The notes below the pieces were generated by a model. That model was given only the letters and a program-made list of their open reading frames with translations. It searched no databases and was not told where the DNA came from. Positions 8,599 to 16,673 of a DNA stretch of 64,000 nt are shown piece by piece (position 1 is the first letter of the stretch; every line of letters begins with the position of its first letter). The DNA lies in the NCBI GenBank assembly GCA_048594975.1, contig JBMDXQ010000141.1:113703-177702 (forward strand), given 5' to 3'. Both the position numbers and the translations under genes were made by a program. Source of the stretch: JBMDXB01 sp048594975 (GTDB lineage Bacteria; Acidobacteriota; Vicinamibacteria; Vicinamibacterales; 2-12-FULL-66-21).

Positions 8599-9947
8599 TT
8601 CGCACCCCGGGGCACGATCTTCAGCACCACGCGGCTCTCGGGTGTGAAGTAGGTCCTGGCCACGCGCTGCACGTCCTCGGCGGTGGTGTTCATGAAGATG
8701 TCGAACTCGGCGTCGGCAGTCTTGATGTCGTCGTGGATGGTCACGGCGTGCCCGAGGTGCGACGCCTTGTCCTTGTTCGACTCGCGGGTGAAGATGTAGT
8801 CGCGCGCGAACTGGTTCTTCGCCTGCTGCAGCTCCGCGGCGCTGATCGGCTCGCGGCGCAGCCGGTCCAGCTCCCCGATGAGCGCGACAATCGTCTCGTC
8901 GGTCGACTTGGTCGGATGGACGATGGCCACGGCGTAGAACAGGTTCGGGTGCTCGATGATGTTGCCGCCGCCGAAGGCGGCGAGCGCCAGCTGCTCGTCG
9001 TAGACGAGCTTCTTGTAGATGCGCGAGCTCTGGCCGTCGGACAGCACCTTCGAGGCGATGTGCAGCGGGTAGGAATCCGGGTGCCCGTCGAAGGTGATGT
9101 GGTGCGCCACGACCACCGCCGGCAGCTCCCAGCTCTCCTCGACGGTCACGCGTTTCTCTTTCGTCTGCGGCGGCTCCTTCGGAATGTCGCGCGGCACTTC
9201 GTGCGCCGCCTTCGCTACCCGCCCCAGGTACTGCGCGACGTAGCCGCGCGCCTCCTTCGTGTCGAAATCACCGACCAGCACCAGCGTGGCGTTCGCGGGC
9301 ACGTAGTAGGTCCGGAAGAATTCGCGGACGTCCTCGATCGAGGCCGCCTCCAGGTCCTTCATGCTGCCGATCGTCGGGTGCTTGTAGGGATGAATGGTGA
9401 ACGCATGGTCGTAGATGATCTCGTTCAGCCGGCCGTACGGCTGGTTGTCGATGCGCATCCGCCGTTCTTCCTTGACCACCTCGCGCTCGGTCTTGAAGAC
9501 CGACTCCTCGATGCGCAGCGAGGCCATCCGGTCGGCCTCCAGCCAGAGCACGAGCGGCAGGTACTGCGCCGGCACGGTCTGCCAGAACACCGTCGAGTCC
9601 TCGTTCGTGTAGGCGTTGCTCTGGCCGCCGACGCTCGAGATGTACGACGGGTGCCCCTCCGACTCCACGTTCTTCGAACCCTTGAACATCATGTGTTCGA
9701 ACAGGTGCGCGAACCCGGTACGGCCCGGCTTCTCGTTCTTCGATCCGACGTGGTACCAGATTTCGGCGTGCACGATCGGCGTCGAGTGGTCCTCGAGGTA
9801 GACCACCTGCAGGCCGTTGGGCAGCCGCTCCATCGTGTAGTCGAACTTCGGCGGCCGCGTGGCCGCGGCGGGGGACGGTTGCAGGGCGACGATCGCGAGC
9901 AGCACGAGCAATGCCGCGCCGGCCAGTGGTCGGAATGCGTGTTTCAT
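8595..9947 (-). CDS. Catalytic M16 zinc peptidase (periplasmic)
   Basis: An M16 (pitrilysin/processing-peptidase family) protease of 450 residues with a signal peptide (cleavage near SPAAATR). The inverted zinc motif HLFEHMMFKG places His81, Glu84 and His85 at the metal, and the distal Glu lies in TEREVVKEERRM. The second lobe lacks the strong R/Y motif, which the downstream subunit supplies. The ATG overlaps the lpxD stop by ATGA. Family members degrade small proteins and peptides inside a closed chamber. Placement between lpxD and lpxB suggests an envelope quality-control role, which is inference. Confidence 0.93.
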   Translation of the reverse strand: MKHAFRPLAGAALLVLLAIVALQPSPAAATRPPKFDYTMERLPNGLQVVYLEDHSTPIVHAEIWYHVGSKNEKPGRTGFAHLFEHMMFKGSKNVESEGHPSYISSVGGQSNAYTNEDSTVFWQTVPAQYLPLVLWLEADRMASLRIEESVFKTEREVVKEERRMRIDNQPYGRLNEIIYDHAFTIHPYKHPTIGSMKDLEAASIEDVREFFRTYYVPANATLVLVGDFDTKEARGYVAQYLGRVAKAAHEVPRDIPKEPPQTKEKRVTVEESWELPAVVVAHHITFDGHPDSYPLHIASKVLSDGQSSRIYKKLVYDEQLALAAFGGGNIIEHPNLFYAVAIVHPTKSTDETIVALIGELDRLRREPISAAELQQAKNQFARDYIFTRESNKDKASHLGHAVTIHDDIKTADAEFDIFMNTTAEDVQRVARTYFTPESRVVLKIVPRGAK

Positions 9948-10999
9948 GTCGGTCTGTTTCGATTATACGGGGTCTGCGTGATCCGGTCTTCGAGCTCCGC
10001 CAGCCGGCGCTGCAGGTCCGCAACGCTCTTCTTCAACTCGGGAAGGCGGCGGAAGACCGCTGAGCACTTCAGCCAGTCCCGGTTTGGAATGGCCGGGTAA
10101 CCCGACACGAACGCGCCCGCGTCGACGGAGTTCGGGATGCCGCTCTGCGCCGTGGCGACGACCCCTTTGCCCAGCGTCAGGTGGCCCGCGACGCCCACCT
10201 GCCCGGCCAGCGTCACGTCGTCTTCGAGGGTCGAGCTCCCGGCGATCCCGACCTGCGCCGCGAGCAGCACGTTGCGGCCGACGGTCACGCCGTGCGCCAC
10301 CTGGACGAGGTTGTCGATCTTCGTGCCCGCGCCGATGCGCGTCTCGCCGACCGCGGGCCGATCGATCGTCGCGTTCGCGCCGACCTCGACGTCGTCCTCG
10401 ATCACCACGCCGCCGACCTGAGGGATCTTCTGGTGCGTGCCGTCGGACGCGCGCGCGAAGCCGAACCCGTCGCTGCCGATGACCGCGCCGTCCTGGATGA
10501 CCACGCGGTGCCCGATTCGCACGCGCTCGCGGATCGAGACGCCCGCATGGACGACGCAGTCCTCGCCGAGCTCGGCGTCACGGCCGACGACCACGTGCGC
10601 GTACAGAATCGTGCGGGCGCCGATTCGCGCGCCGGACCCGACGACGGCGAACGGCCCGACGGAAGCCTCGGGCGCCACCACCGCTCCCGCGTCGACACAC
10701 GCCAGCGCGTGCACGCCCGGAGCGGGGCGCCAGGCGTCCATGAACAGCGCCACCGCCCGGGCGAACGCGAGGTAGGGATGGCGCGTCCGCAGCATCGCGC
10801 ACGACGCCGCCGGTGCCTGCTCGCCGAGGATCACCGCCGAGGCGCGCGTGGCGCGCAGCTCCGCGGAGTACTTGGGGTTGGCGAAAAACGTCAGGTCGCC
10901 GGGCCCGGCGTCCTCGATCCCGGCGACGCGGCGCACGTCGATCTCACCATCGCCTTCCAGGCGGCAGTCGAGGCGCGCGGCAACGTCCTGGAGCTTCAA
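9944..10999 (-). CDS. lpxD: UDP-3-O-(3-hydroxyacyl)glucosamine N-acyltransferase
   Basis: LpxD adds the second, N-linked hydroxyacyl chain to UDP-3-O-acyl-glucosamine in lipid A synthesis. The 351-residue protein has an N-terminal uridine-binding domain (GIEDAGPGDLTFFANPKY), then left-handed beta-helix hexapeptide repeats with the catalytic His in NLVQVAHGV, and a C-terminal helix (LPELKKSVADLQRRLAELE) typical of the acyl-carrier-protein recognition end. Translation starts at TTG. TATACT lies seven bases upstream with no good Shine-Dalgarno, suggesting a leaderless mRNA. First gene of the operon to lpxB; fabZ and lpxA are not beside it. Confidence 0.95.
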   Translation of the reverse strand: MKLQDVAARLDCRLEGDGEIDVRRVAGIEDAGPGDLTFFANPKYSAELRATRASAVILGEQAPAASCAMLRTRHPYLAFARAVALFMDAWRPAPGVHALACVDAGAVVAPEASVGPFAVVGSGARIGARTILYAHVVVGRDAELGEDCVVHAGVSIRERVRIGHRVVIQDGAVIGSDGFGFARASDGTHQKIPQVGGVVIEDDVEVGANATIDRPAVGETRIGAGTKIDNLVQVAHGVTVGRNVLLAAQVGIAGSSTLEDDVTLAGQVGVAGHLTLGKGVVATAQSGIPNSVDAGAFVSGYPAIPNRDWLKCSAVFRRLPELKKSVADLQRRLAELEDRITQTPYNRNRPT

Positions 11000-11033
11000 T
11001 CTTCCGAGTATACGGCACTCTCATGGTGCCGAC

Positions 11034-11066
11034 GTGCTCGGTGCTCGGGGAGGTGCACGGTGCCCG
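11034..11066. repeat. Heptamer tandem repeats upstream of lpxD
   Basis: GTGCTCG occurs twice in tandem (11034-11047). After a five-base gap, GTGCACG and GTGCCCG follow in tandem (11053-11066). The rest of the spacer to 11085 continues with GTGC words. The repeats lie between the divergent lpxD promoter and the end of the 11098-11796 gene. Confidence 0.6.
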
Positions 11067-11097
11067 TGCAGCGTGCTGTGCACGTGCACCGCAAGTG

Positions 11098-11796
11098 TCA
11101 CGTCACGGCGGTGCGCTGAAAAAAGGTGGCGAGGTGCTCGAGGCGCAGCCGCACGGCGATGTCGTTGACGTGCTGCTCGCGCGAGGCGGGATCGAGCGTG
11201 ACGGCGCGGCGCAGCTCGGTGAGCGGCTCGCGCGGCTCCGTCCGCCAGGTGGTGACGTCCAGCCCCTGCCGCGCGCCGCGCAGCGAGAGGTAATGGCCGA
11301 CGACCCGGAAGGCGAAGTAGTAGAGCAGCAGGTTCGGCCCGGGGACGGGGACGAGGACGAAGGAGGCCAGCAGCCCGAGGGCGTCGAAGATCAGCCAGAA
11401 CTGGTGCTTGTCGAAATCGCGACCGAGCTGGCGGCGCATGATCTCGATCGCGGCTGCCCCCTCGACGTCGTCGGGATGATAGAGGCAGGCTTCGGGCTGG
11501 CGGCGCAGGTGCCAGAGCAGGCGCTGTTCCGCGATGCTCTCCGCGACCCAGCGCAGCAGCCGGCCGCGCAGCCGTCCCAGCCAGCCGCGGCTGCCGCGCT
11601 CGGCACGCGAGACGCGGCGCTCGCGCTCGGCTTCCGCGATCATCTGGTGGAACTTCACCCGGAGCCGGCGCAGCGCGTCGTGCACCAGGGGAACGACCCC
11701 GCGCGGCCGTTCGAAGTCGGGCTCCGGCGGATCGTCCGGCACCTCGCAGTAGAGCTCGTAGCGGTCGCTGCCGATCGGCACGAGGAAGACGTCCAC
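11098..11796 (-). CDS. Conserved hypothetical protein resembling the mitochondrial K+-H+ exchange-related family
   Basis: A 232-residue protein with conserved start DVFLVPIGSDRYELYCE. A basic, amphipathic middle (residues about 60-110) is followed by one hydrophobic hairpin (FDALGLLASFVLVPVPGPNLLLYYFAFRVVGHY, described here in two parts: residues about 150-170 and 170-185). The PGPN-hydrophobic-R-x-x-GHY pattern matches my memory of the Mit_KHE1-type family, named from yeast proteins. That match is by eye. Translation starts at GTG with TATCGT 11 bases upstream. It diverges from the secreted protein at 11853. Molecular function not known. Confidence 0.65.
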   Translation of the reverse strand: MDVFLVPIGSDRYELYCEVPDDPPEPDFERPRGVVPLVHDALRRLRVKFHQMIAEAERERRVSRAERGSRGWLGRLRGRLLRWVAESIAEQRLLWHLRRQPEACLYHPDDVEGAAAIEIMRRQLGRDFDKHQFWLIFDALGLLASFVLVPVPGPNLLLYYFAFRVVGHYLSLRGARQGLDVTTWRTEPREPLTELRRAVTLDPASREQHVNDIAVRLRLEHLATFFQRTAVT

Positions 11797-11852
11797 AGGC
11801 TTTGACTACGATAGCATCCCGCGTACCGTTCGTTTGTTCTATCATCCGCTCC

Positions 11853-12413
11853 ATGTTGCGGGTCCTGCTCGCCCTCGCGCTGGCGGCCACCCAGTCGGCA
11901 GACCCGCTGACGCTGGAGCTGCGCGTCTTCGACGGCCCCATCGAGGTGACCTCGGAGAGCCGTGTCGCGGTGTACCGCTCCGGCGAGCGCACCGACGCCC
12001 TCGCGCGGTGCTCGCCGCGCAGCCGACGCATCAACCTGCGGCTTCCGCCCGGCTTCTACGACGCGCAGGCCATCAGGGAACGCGACGGCCACATCCTGGC
12101 CATCCGCTGGGCGGAGCGGCTCGCGGTGATGGCCTACCCGGACGAAGGCGGCCGACACCTGGAGGTCATCAACCTCAAGTCAGGCTTCGGCGCGCTGCAG
12201 GTGCGCGGCCGAGCCGCGCCGCCGCCTGAAGTGTCGCTCTACGCCACCGGCGTTCGCGACAGGACCGTGGCGGAGCCGGTGCCGGGCGACGGCTACGCGC
12301 TGTTTGTCGTCCCCGCAGGAGCCTACGACGTGCTGGTCCGGAGCACGCCGCCATCCTGGCACACGCACGTCGAGGTGCCGGCCGATCGCACGCGGCTCTG
12401 GATCCCGCGATGA
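11853..12413 (+). CDS. Exported hypothetical protein (186 aa)
   Basis: A 186-residue protein with a short signal peptide (LRVLLALALAATQSAD). The mature part is predicted to be mostly beta-strand, with repeated short strands ending in charged turns. It has no cysteine pair and no recognised catalytic motif. The ATG at 11853 has TATCAT seven bases upstream and no Shine-Dalgarno, so a leaderless transcript is likely. It ends four bases before the MgtC gene and is probably co-transcribed with it. Function unknown. Confidence 0.7.
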   Translation: MLRVLLALALAATQSADPLTLELRVFDGPIEVTSESRVAVYRSGERTDALARCSPRSRRINLRLPPGFYDAQAIRERDGHILAIRWAERLAVMAYPDEGGRHLEVINLKSGFGALQVRGRAAPPPEVSLYATGVRDRTVAEPVPGDGYALFVVPAGAYDVLVRSTPPSWHTHVEVPADRTRLWIPR

Positions 12414-12417
12414 TCCG

Positions 12418-12903
12418 ATGACGACCCCCGATATCGAGTTGGCCCGACGGCTCATCCTGGCGGCGGCGCTCGGCGCCGCGCTCGGCGTCGAGCGTGAGCT
12501 CCGACAGAAGAGCGCGGGCCTGCGGACCAACATCCTGATCGCGGTCGGCTCCGCCCTGTTCACGATCATGTCGATCGAGATGGCATCCGCGACCGGAACG
12601 GATCCGGGACGCATCGCCGCGCAGATCGTGACCGGGATCGGCTTTCTCGGGGCGGGGGCGATCATGCGCACCCAGGGTGGGGTGCAGGGGCTCACCACCG
12701 CGGCAACGGTGTGGGTCAACGCGGCGGTCGGCGTGGCCGCCGGCGCCGGGCGGTCTCACCTGGCGGTCATCGCCACGGGCGTGACGCTCTCCGTCCTGCT
12801 CGTGCTCGTGCCGATCGAGCGCCTCATCGACCGCCTTTCGACGCGCTGGGGCCTCGCCGCGATTGACAAGCCACCCGGCGGCAGCCCGCCTACTGCTTCC
12901 TGA
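12418..12903 (+). CDS. MgtC/SapB family membrane protein
   Basis: A 161-residue inner-membrane protein with four predicted helices. The family signature is complete: GALIGVERE-like start (GAALGVERELRQKSAGLRTNILIAVGSAL is split here as GAALGVERE and SAGLRTN), then GIGFLGAGAIM and GLTTAATVWVNAAVGVAAGAG. MgtC proteins are linked to growth at low magnesium and to inhibition of F-type ATPase in some pathogens; the role in free-living bacteria is unclear. The start lies four bases after the upstream stop. The 3' end overlaps the convergent gene at 12890 by 14 bases. Confidence 0.88.
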   Translation: MTTPDIELARRLILAAALGAALGVERELRQKSAGLRTNILIAVGSALFTIMSIEMASATGTDPGRIAAQIVTGIGFLGAGAIMRTQGGVQGLTTAATVWVNAAVGVAAGAGRSHLAVIATGVTLSVLLVLVPIERLIDRLSTRWGLAAIDKPPGGSPPTAS

Positions 12904-13765
12904 CCTTCCGCGGCGTCCGGGGTGCCTCCAGGGGGACCGCGGGCTTGCCCGCCTCGACCCACGCGGCGGTGATGAGCGAGGCCGTCGCGACGATGGCGTC
13001 TGCCAGGCGCTTCTCCATGATCGGCTGGACCTTCGCGAACAGGATCGCGAAGTACGCGTCGTCGTAGACCTCGCGCCCCTTGACCGCCGCCCGATCGGCG
13101 TCGAGCACCGGCTGCACGTACGTGAAGCTCGCGGTCAACGACTCGAACAGGAACTCCCGCGGGTTCGCCACTTCGACGAGGGAGCCGGGGACGACGCGCA
13201 GCTTGTCGCGGAACCGCTCGAACAGCTCGGTCTCGAAACGCGCGTGCATGCCGGCCTGCCCGGTGAGATGGCCGTCGTGGTTGAGCGCGGCGTGAAATGG
13301 CACCTGGGCGTCGCTCGCGTAGTGCGCCACCCACGCCGCGTGGAACTTGATGTTGTCGCGCGCGTAGGTGCCCTTCTGCGTAAACGCCTCGACCAGCTTC
13401 CGGTACATCTCCTCGCCGCGCCACGGCAGCGTCCCGTTCTTGACGACCATCTCGCGGCCGTACTTCTTCACCGCGGCGTCGTAGTCGCGGGGCAGTGCCC
13501 TGAAGGGGTACGGGCCGTAGGCATCCAGGTCCACGAAATGATGCGACGATTCCTGCTCGTAGCCGGCGCTGCGCCAGAGGTCGGGATCGATCGCCCGCTC
13601 GACGAACACCTCGCGGTGCTTCTCGAAGTACGGCCGGATGGCGGCCGGGAGCAGCGCGACGACGCGCGTGACGATGAACCTGTGCGCCTCGAAGCCCCAC
13701 GCCGCCGCCGGCCGGGGAACGAGCAGCGTGGCGACGGCGACCGCCGCGATGAGTGCCTGACGCAT
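12890..13765 (-). CDS. Exported S1/P1 nuclease / zinc phospholipase C-like protein
   Basis: A 291-residue exported protein, signal peptide ending PRPAAA. The mature N-terminus is WGFEAHRFI; in this superfamily the N-terminal Trp and the following His bind the zinc cluster. Further ligands fit HHFVDLD, HAAWVAHYASDAQVPFH and the later HDGHLTGQAGMHARFE. The spacing is that of trinuclear zinc enzymes cutting phosphodiester bonds. Substrate (lipid or nucleic acid) cannot be decided. The ATG has TATAGT seven bases upstream and no Shine-Dalgarno. It lies 29 bases after nfo on the same strand. Confidence 0.82.
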   Translation of the reverse strand: MRQALIAAVAVATLLVPRPAAAWGFEAHRFIVTRVVALLPAAIRPYFEKHREVFVERAIDPDLWRSAGYEQESSHHFVDLDAYGPYPFRALPRDYDAAVKKYGREMVVKNGTLPWRGEEMYRKLVEAFTQKGTYARDNIKFHAAWVAHYASDAQVPFHAALNHDGHLTGQAGMHARFETELFERFRDKLRVVPGSLVEVANPREFLFESLTASFTYVQPVLDADRAAVKGREVYDDAYFAILFAKVQPIMEKRLADAIVATASLITAAWVEAGKPAVPLEAPRTPRKVRKQ

Positions 13766-13794
13766 GGCTACTACTATACGCCCCGGGTGCAGCG

Positions 13795-14670
13795 TCACCG
13801 GAGCAGCCGCCGCAGCGTCCGCAGGTTGCGCGCATCCCACGGGTCCACGTCACCGCGGCGGCGGCTCTCCGGCGTTTCCAGCTTCGGCGTTTCGAGCAGC
13901 ATCGGCAGCCCGGCGAAGCGGCGGTCGTTCAACAGCATCCGGAACGGCTCGAGGCCCAGGCAGCCCTTGCCGATGTGCTCGTGCCGATCGACGCGGCTCC
14001 CGCACGGCTTCTTCGAGTCGTTGAGGTGAAAGGCGCGGATCCGCGAGAGCCCGACGATGCGATCGAACTCGCGGAAGGTCGCGCGGTATCCGCGTGGAGT
14101 GCAGAGATCGTAGCCGGCGGTCAGGAGGTGGCACGTGTCCAGGCAGACGCCGAGCCGCGGCGAACCATCGAGCCGCGCGAGGATCTCGGCGAGGTGCTCG
14201 AACCGGTGACCCAGGTTGGTGCCCTGCCCCGCCGTGTGCTCGAGGAGGATCATCGTGCGGCCGCGCGGCCGCGCGGCGAGCCGCCGCCGCAGTCCGTCGA
14301 CGCCGAGCTGCAGCCCCGCTTCCGGCGTGCCGGTGGTGTGCGATCCGGGGTGCATCACCAGGCCGTCGAGGCCGAGCGCCTCGGCGCGATCGATCTCCTC
14401 GCCGAGCGACGCGATCGATTGCTCGCGCAGCGGCGGCGAAGCGGCGGCGATGTTGATCAGGTAGCTGTTGTGCGCGAGCACCGGGTGAAGGCCCGACCGC
14501 TCCACCGCCCGGCGGAACTGCGCCACCTCCTCCGGCGGGAGCGGGCGCGCGCGCCACTGTCCCGTGGACTTGGTGAAGATCTGCAGCGACTCACAGCCCG
14601 ACGCCACGGCACGATCGACGGCGCGCGGCAGCCCGCCGGCAATGGACAAGTGCGCGCCAAGGCGAGGCAT
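13795..14670 (-). CDS. nfo: Endonuclease IV (AP endonuclease family 2)
   Basis: Nfo incises DNA 5' to abasic sites in base-excision repair with a three-zinc TIM-barrel. The 291-residue protein has LGAHLSIAGG at the start, then HNSYLINIA, HPGSHTTG, LLEHTAGQG, GVCLDTCHLLTAGYD, FHLNDSKKPCGSRVDRHEHIG and LLETPK. These carry the expected metal ligands. Length and motif order are normal. It lies downstream of the AMMECR1/MEMO pair with a 95-base repeat-bearing gap, so it may use its own promoter. Confidence 0.95.
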   Translation of the reverse strand: MPRLGAHLSIAGGLPRAVDRAVASGCESLQIFTKSTGQWRARPLPPEEVAQFRRAVERSGLHPVLAHNSYLINIAAASPPLREQSIASLGEEIDRAEALGLDGLVMHPGSHTTGTPEAGLQLGVDGLRRRLAARPRGRTMILLEHTAGQGTNLGHRFEHLAEILARLDGSPRLGVCLDTCHLLTAGYDLCTPRGYRATFREFDRIVGLSRIRAFHLNDSKKPCGSRVDRHEHIGKGCLGLEPFRMLLNDRRFAGLPMLLETPKLETPESRRRGDVDPWDARNLRTLRRLLR

Positions 14671-14685
14671 GTGGAATCGGGAATC

Positions 14686-14717
14686 GAGTGATTGAGTGAT
14701 CGAGCGATCGAGTCATC
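14686..14717. repeat. 8-bp tandem repeat between AMMECR1 gene and nfo
   Basis: Four tandem octamers: GAGTGATT, GAGTGATC, GAGCGATC, GAGTCATC. A partial fifth unit follows. Two heptamers (GAATCGG, GAATCGA) lie just before, partly overlapping the first unit. The repeats sit directly upstream of nfo in the spacer. Confidence 0.65.
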
Positions 14718-14765
14718 GATCGTGCACGTCGCACGTGACGCACGTCGCAGCCGTCGCGCCTGCCC

Positions 14766-15332
14766 TCAGTCGCCGAACACCTCTGCCTCGAAGCGGTAGA
14801 CCCTGGCGCCGTGGCGCCAGGCGTCGGGCGCAAGGCCCGCCTTGAGGCAGCTCTGACGCAGGAACTGCTCCACTGTCCAGCCCCATTCGGTCGCGACCTG
14901 CGGCAGGAGCAGCCCCCGCCGCATGCCCTGCTCGACGACCAGGCCGTGGCGGCCGATGACGATCGCGCGCTCGTCGGCGGGATCGATTGACTCGAGCGGC
15001 CCCAGGACCGAAACCTCGACGCTCAGCTCGGGCACCTCGTCGGCGGCGACCGGTGCGAACCGCGGGTCGTCGCTCGCCGCATTCGACGCGCACCGCGCGA
15101 TCTCGGCGTCGAGGCCACGCGTGCAGCAGAGCGTCCCGAGACAGCCGCGAAGCTCGCTGCGCCGCTTGATGGTGACGAACACGCCCTCTGCCGGCGGAAA
15201 CTCCGCCACCGGGGTGCGGCGCGCGGCCGGCGCAGCGGTGGCACCGCCTCCGAGCACCCTCGCGTGGATCGACAGGCGCGCAATTTCCAGCAGCGCGCGT
15301 TTCTGTTCGTCGGTCAGCACCGCGGGCACCAC
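14766..15332 (-). CDS. AMMECR1-domain protein (AmmeMemoRadiSam system protein A)
   Basis: About 188 residues with the complete AMMECR1 pattern: FVTIKRRSELRGCLGTL, then SNAASDDPRFAPV, the central PELSVEVSVLGPLE, and the C-terminal LLLPQVATEWGWTVEQFLRQSCLKAGL (residues about 150-176, quoted only as LLLPQVA and CLKAGL). The start is uncertain: GTG codons at 15332, 15329 and 15320 are in frame and no ATG fits. It begins four bases after the MEMO gene. In many genomes AMMECR1, MEMO and a radical SAM protein are neighbours; the third partner is absent here. Biochemical role unknown. Confidence 0.9.
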   Translation of the reverse strand: MVPAVLTDEQKRALLEIARLSIHARVLGGGATAAPAARRTPVAEFPPAEGVFVTIKRRSELRGCLGTLCCTRGLDAEIARCASNAASDDPRFAPVAADEVPELSVEVSVLGPLESIDPADERAIVIGRHGLVVEQGMRRGLLLPQVATEWGWTVEQFLRQSCLKAGLAPDAWRHGARVYRFEAEVFGD

Positions 15333-15336
15333 CCGG

Positions 15337-16185
15337 TCAGTTCGCGTTGTTCCTGAACGCGCCGAACGCCGCGGCCAGGTAGCCCACGACGCCGGAGTTG
15401 TCCCCCGAGATCTCGCCGGAATGCGCGTACCTGAGCACGCGGCCGTGGCGCGCGCCGAGCGCGCGCGCCGCCAGCATGACCGCCAGCACCGGACCGCCGC
15501 CGCACGCCACGTACCGGCCGCGCTCGTGTTCCGGGTACTGCTCGAACCGCGCGAACAGCGCCTCCGGGTCGAACGCGGCAACGCAGTCGCGCACGCCTCC
15601 GTCCAGGCGGGTCGCGGTTGCCGCGTCGAAATAGTGCGAGAGGTCGCTGCTCGCGACGAGCAGCGCTCGGCGCCCGCGGAACGCCGCCTCGAGCGCCGCG
15701 GCCAGGGCGACGATGGTGTCGCGCGTCTGATATCCCATCAGCAGCGGCACGATGGGAACGTCGGGCAGCACGCGGCGAAGGAACGGCAGCTGCATTTCCA
15801 GCGAGTGCTCGCGCGCGTGCGCCCCGGGAAGGCTCTGGACGACTGCCGCCGTCGCGATCGCGGCCGCTCCGTCCGGGTCGATTCGCGCCTCGCCGAACGG
15901 CGTCGCGAAGGCGCCCTCTGGCCAGAGCGCCACCCCGTCGAAGCCGTAGAAATGCGACGGGCCGACCAGCACGGCGACGTCATACGTGCCCGTCGCTGCG
16001 GCCTTGTAGGCGTACGCGCCAACCGGGCCGGAGAACATGAGACCGGCGTGCGGCGCGATGAGGGCCTGGACGTGGCCGACCGGTGGCGCGGCCGCGGCGG
16101 CGAGGTACTCGTCGAGGTCGCGGGCGAGGGCCGCGGGATTCCCCGGGTACCACGACCCGGCCACGGCTGCAGGTCGAACGCTCAT
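15337..16185 (-). CDS. MEMO1 family protein (AmmeMemoRadiSam system protein B)
   Basis: A 282-residue protein of the MEMO family, related to class III extradiol dioxygenases. It starts with RPAAVAGSWYPG and keeps the candidate metal or active-site residues: His in APHAGLMFSG, His in VGPSHFYG, the EHSLEMQLPFL segment, ASSDLSHYF and the Cys in VACGGGPV. It closes with SGDNSGVVGYLAAAF. It is upstream of AMMECR1 on the same strand. Bacterial function is not established; iron- or copper-dependent redox roles have been proposed for the human protein. Divergent from gatC, with a 194-base spacer. Confidence 0.92.
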   Translation of the reverse strand: MSVRPAAVAGSWYPGNPAALARDLDEYLAAAAAPPVGHVQALIAPHAGLMFSGPVGAYAYKAAATGTYDVAVLVGPSHFYGFDGVALWPEGAFATPFGEARIDPDGAAAIATAAVVQSLPGAHAREHSLEMQLPFLRRVLPDVPIVPLLMGYQTRDTIVALAAALEAAFRGRRALLVASSDLSHYFDAATATRLDGGVRDCVAAFDPEALFARFEQYPEHERGRYVACGGGPVLAVMLAARALGARHGRVLRYAHSGEISGDNSGVVGYLAAAFGAFRNNAN

Positions 16186-16268
16186 GGTCTTCTTTCAGTG
16201 CGGACGGCCCTCAGCACGCGGCTTTAGTTCGCCGTGCTCGCGGGCGCCCGTCCACCTGCGCGCGACGC

Positions 16269-16289
16269 GCTTCGGCGGATCGCCGAAGC
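16269..16289. other. Perfect 9-bp stem-loop between MEMO gene and gatC
   Basis: GCTTCGGCG (16269-16277), loop GAT, CGCCGAAGC (16281-16289). It is the only strong structure in the divergent 194-base spacer. No T-tract follows on either side, so it is not a classical terminator. It resembles REP-type palindromes such as those after tRNA-Val. Confidence 0.6.
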
Positions 16290-16379
16290 CTGGGCGCAGG
16301 CCGGTCAACGTCCCGCCTCGCTCGTTGATCACCGCACCCCGGAACCGACATCGCCGACGCTCGTGTTAGCATCGCGACC

Positions 16380-16673
16380 ATGCCTGGACACTTCACGCGC
16401 GAGGACGTCGTGAGGGTGGCGCGGCTCGCGCACCTCGAGCTCGAGCCCGAGGAACAGGATCTGTTCACGCGCCAGCTCGACGACATTCTCGCCTACGCGA
16501 CGCACGTCCAGGACGTGGACACGAGCGGCGTGCCGCCGACGTCCCACGCGCTGGTCGCCGAGATCCCGATGCGCGACGACGCGGCGCGGCCGGGACTCGC
16601 CCGCGACGAGGCGCAGGCGGCAGCGCCGGCGGCAGGACGCGGTCTGTTCAAGGTACCACGGGTGCTGGGGTGA
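16380..16673 (+). CDS. gatC: Aspartyl/glutamyl-tRNA amidotransferase subunit C
   Basis: A 97-residue GatC, the small stabilising subunit of the GatCAB transamidosome that converts Glu-tRNA-Gln or Asp-tRNA-Asn to the amide form. Typical signatures are VARLAHLELEPEE at the start and the closing region with MRDDAARPGL. The ATG lies seven bases after TAGCAT, with no Shine-Dalgarno, pointing to leaderless translation. The TGA stop overlaps the gatA ATG by one base (TGATG). gatB is not in this window. Confidence 0.93.
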   Translation: MPGHFTREDVVRVARLAHLELEPEEQDLFTRQLDDILAYATHVQDVDTSGVPPTSHALVAEIPMRDDAARPGLARDEAQAAAPAAGRGLFKVPRVLG

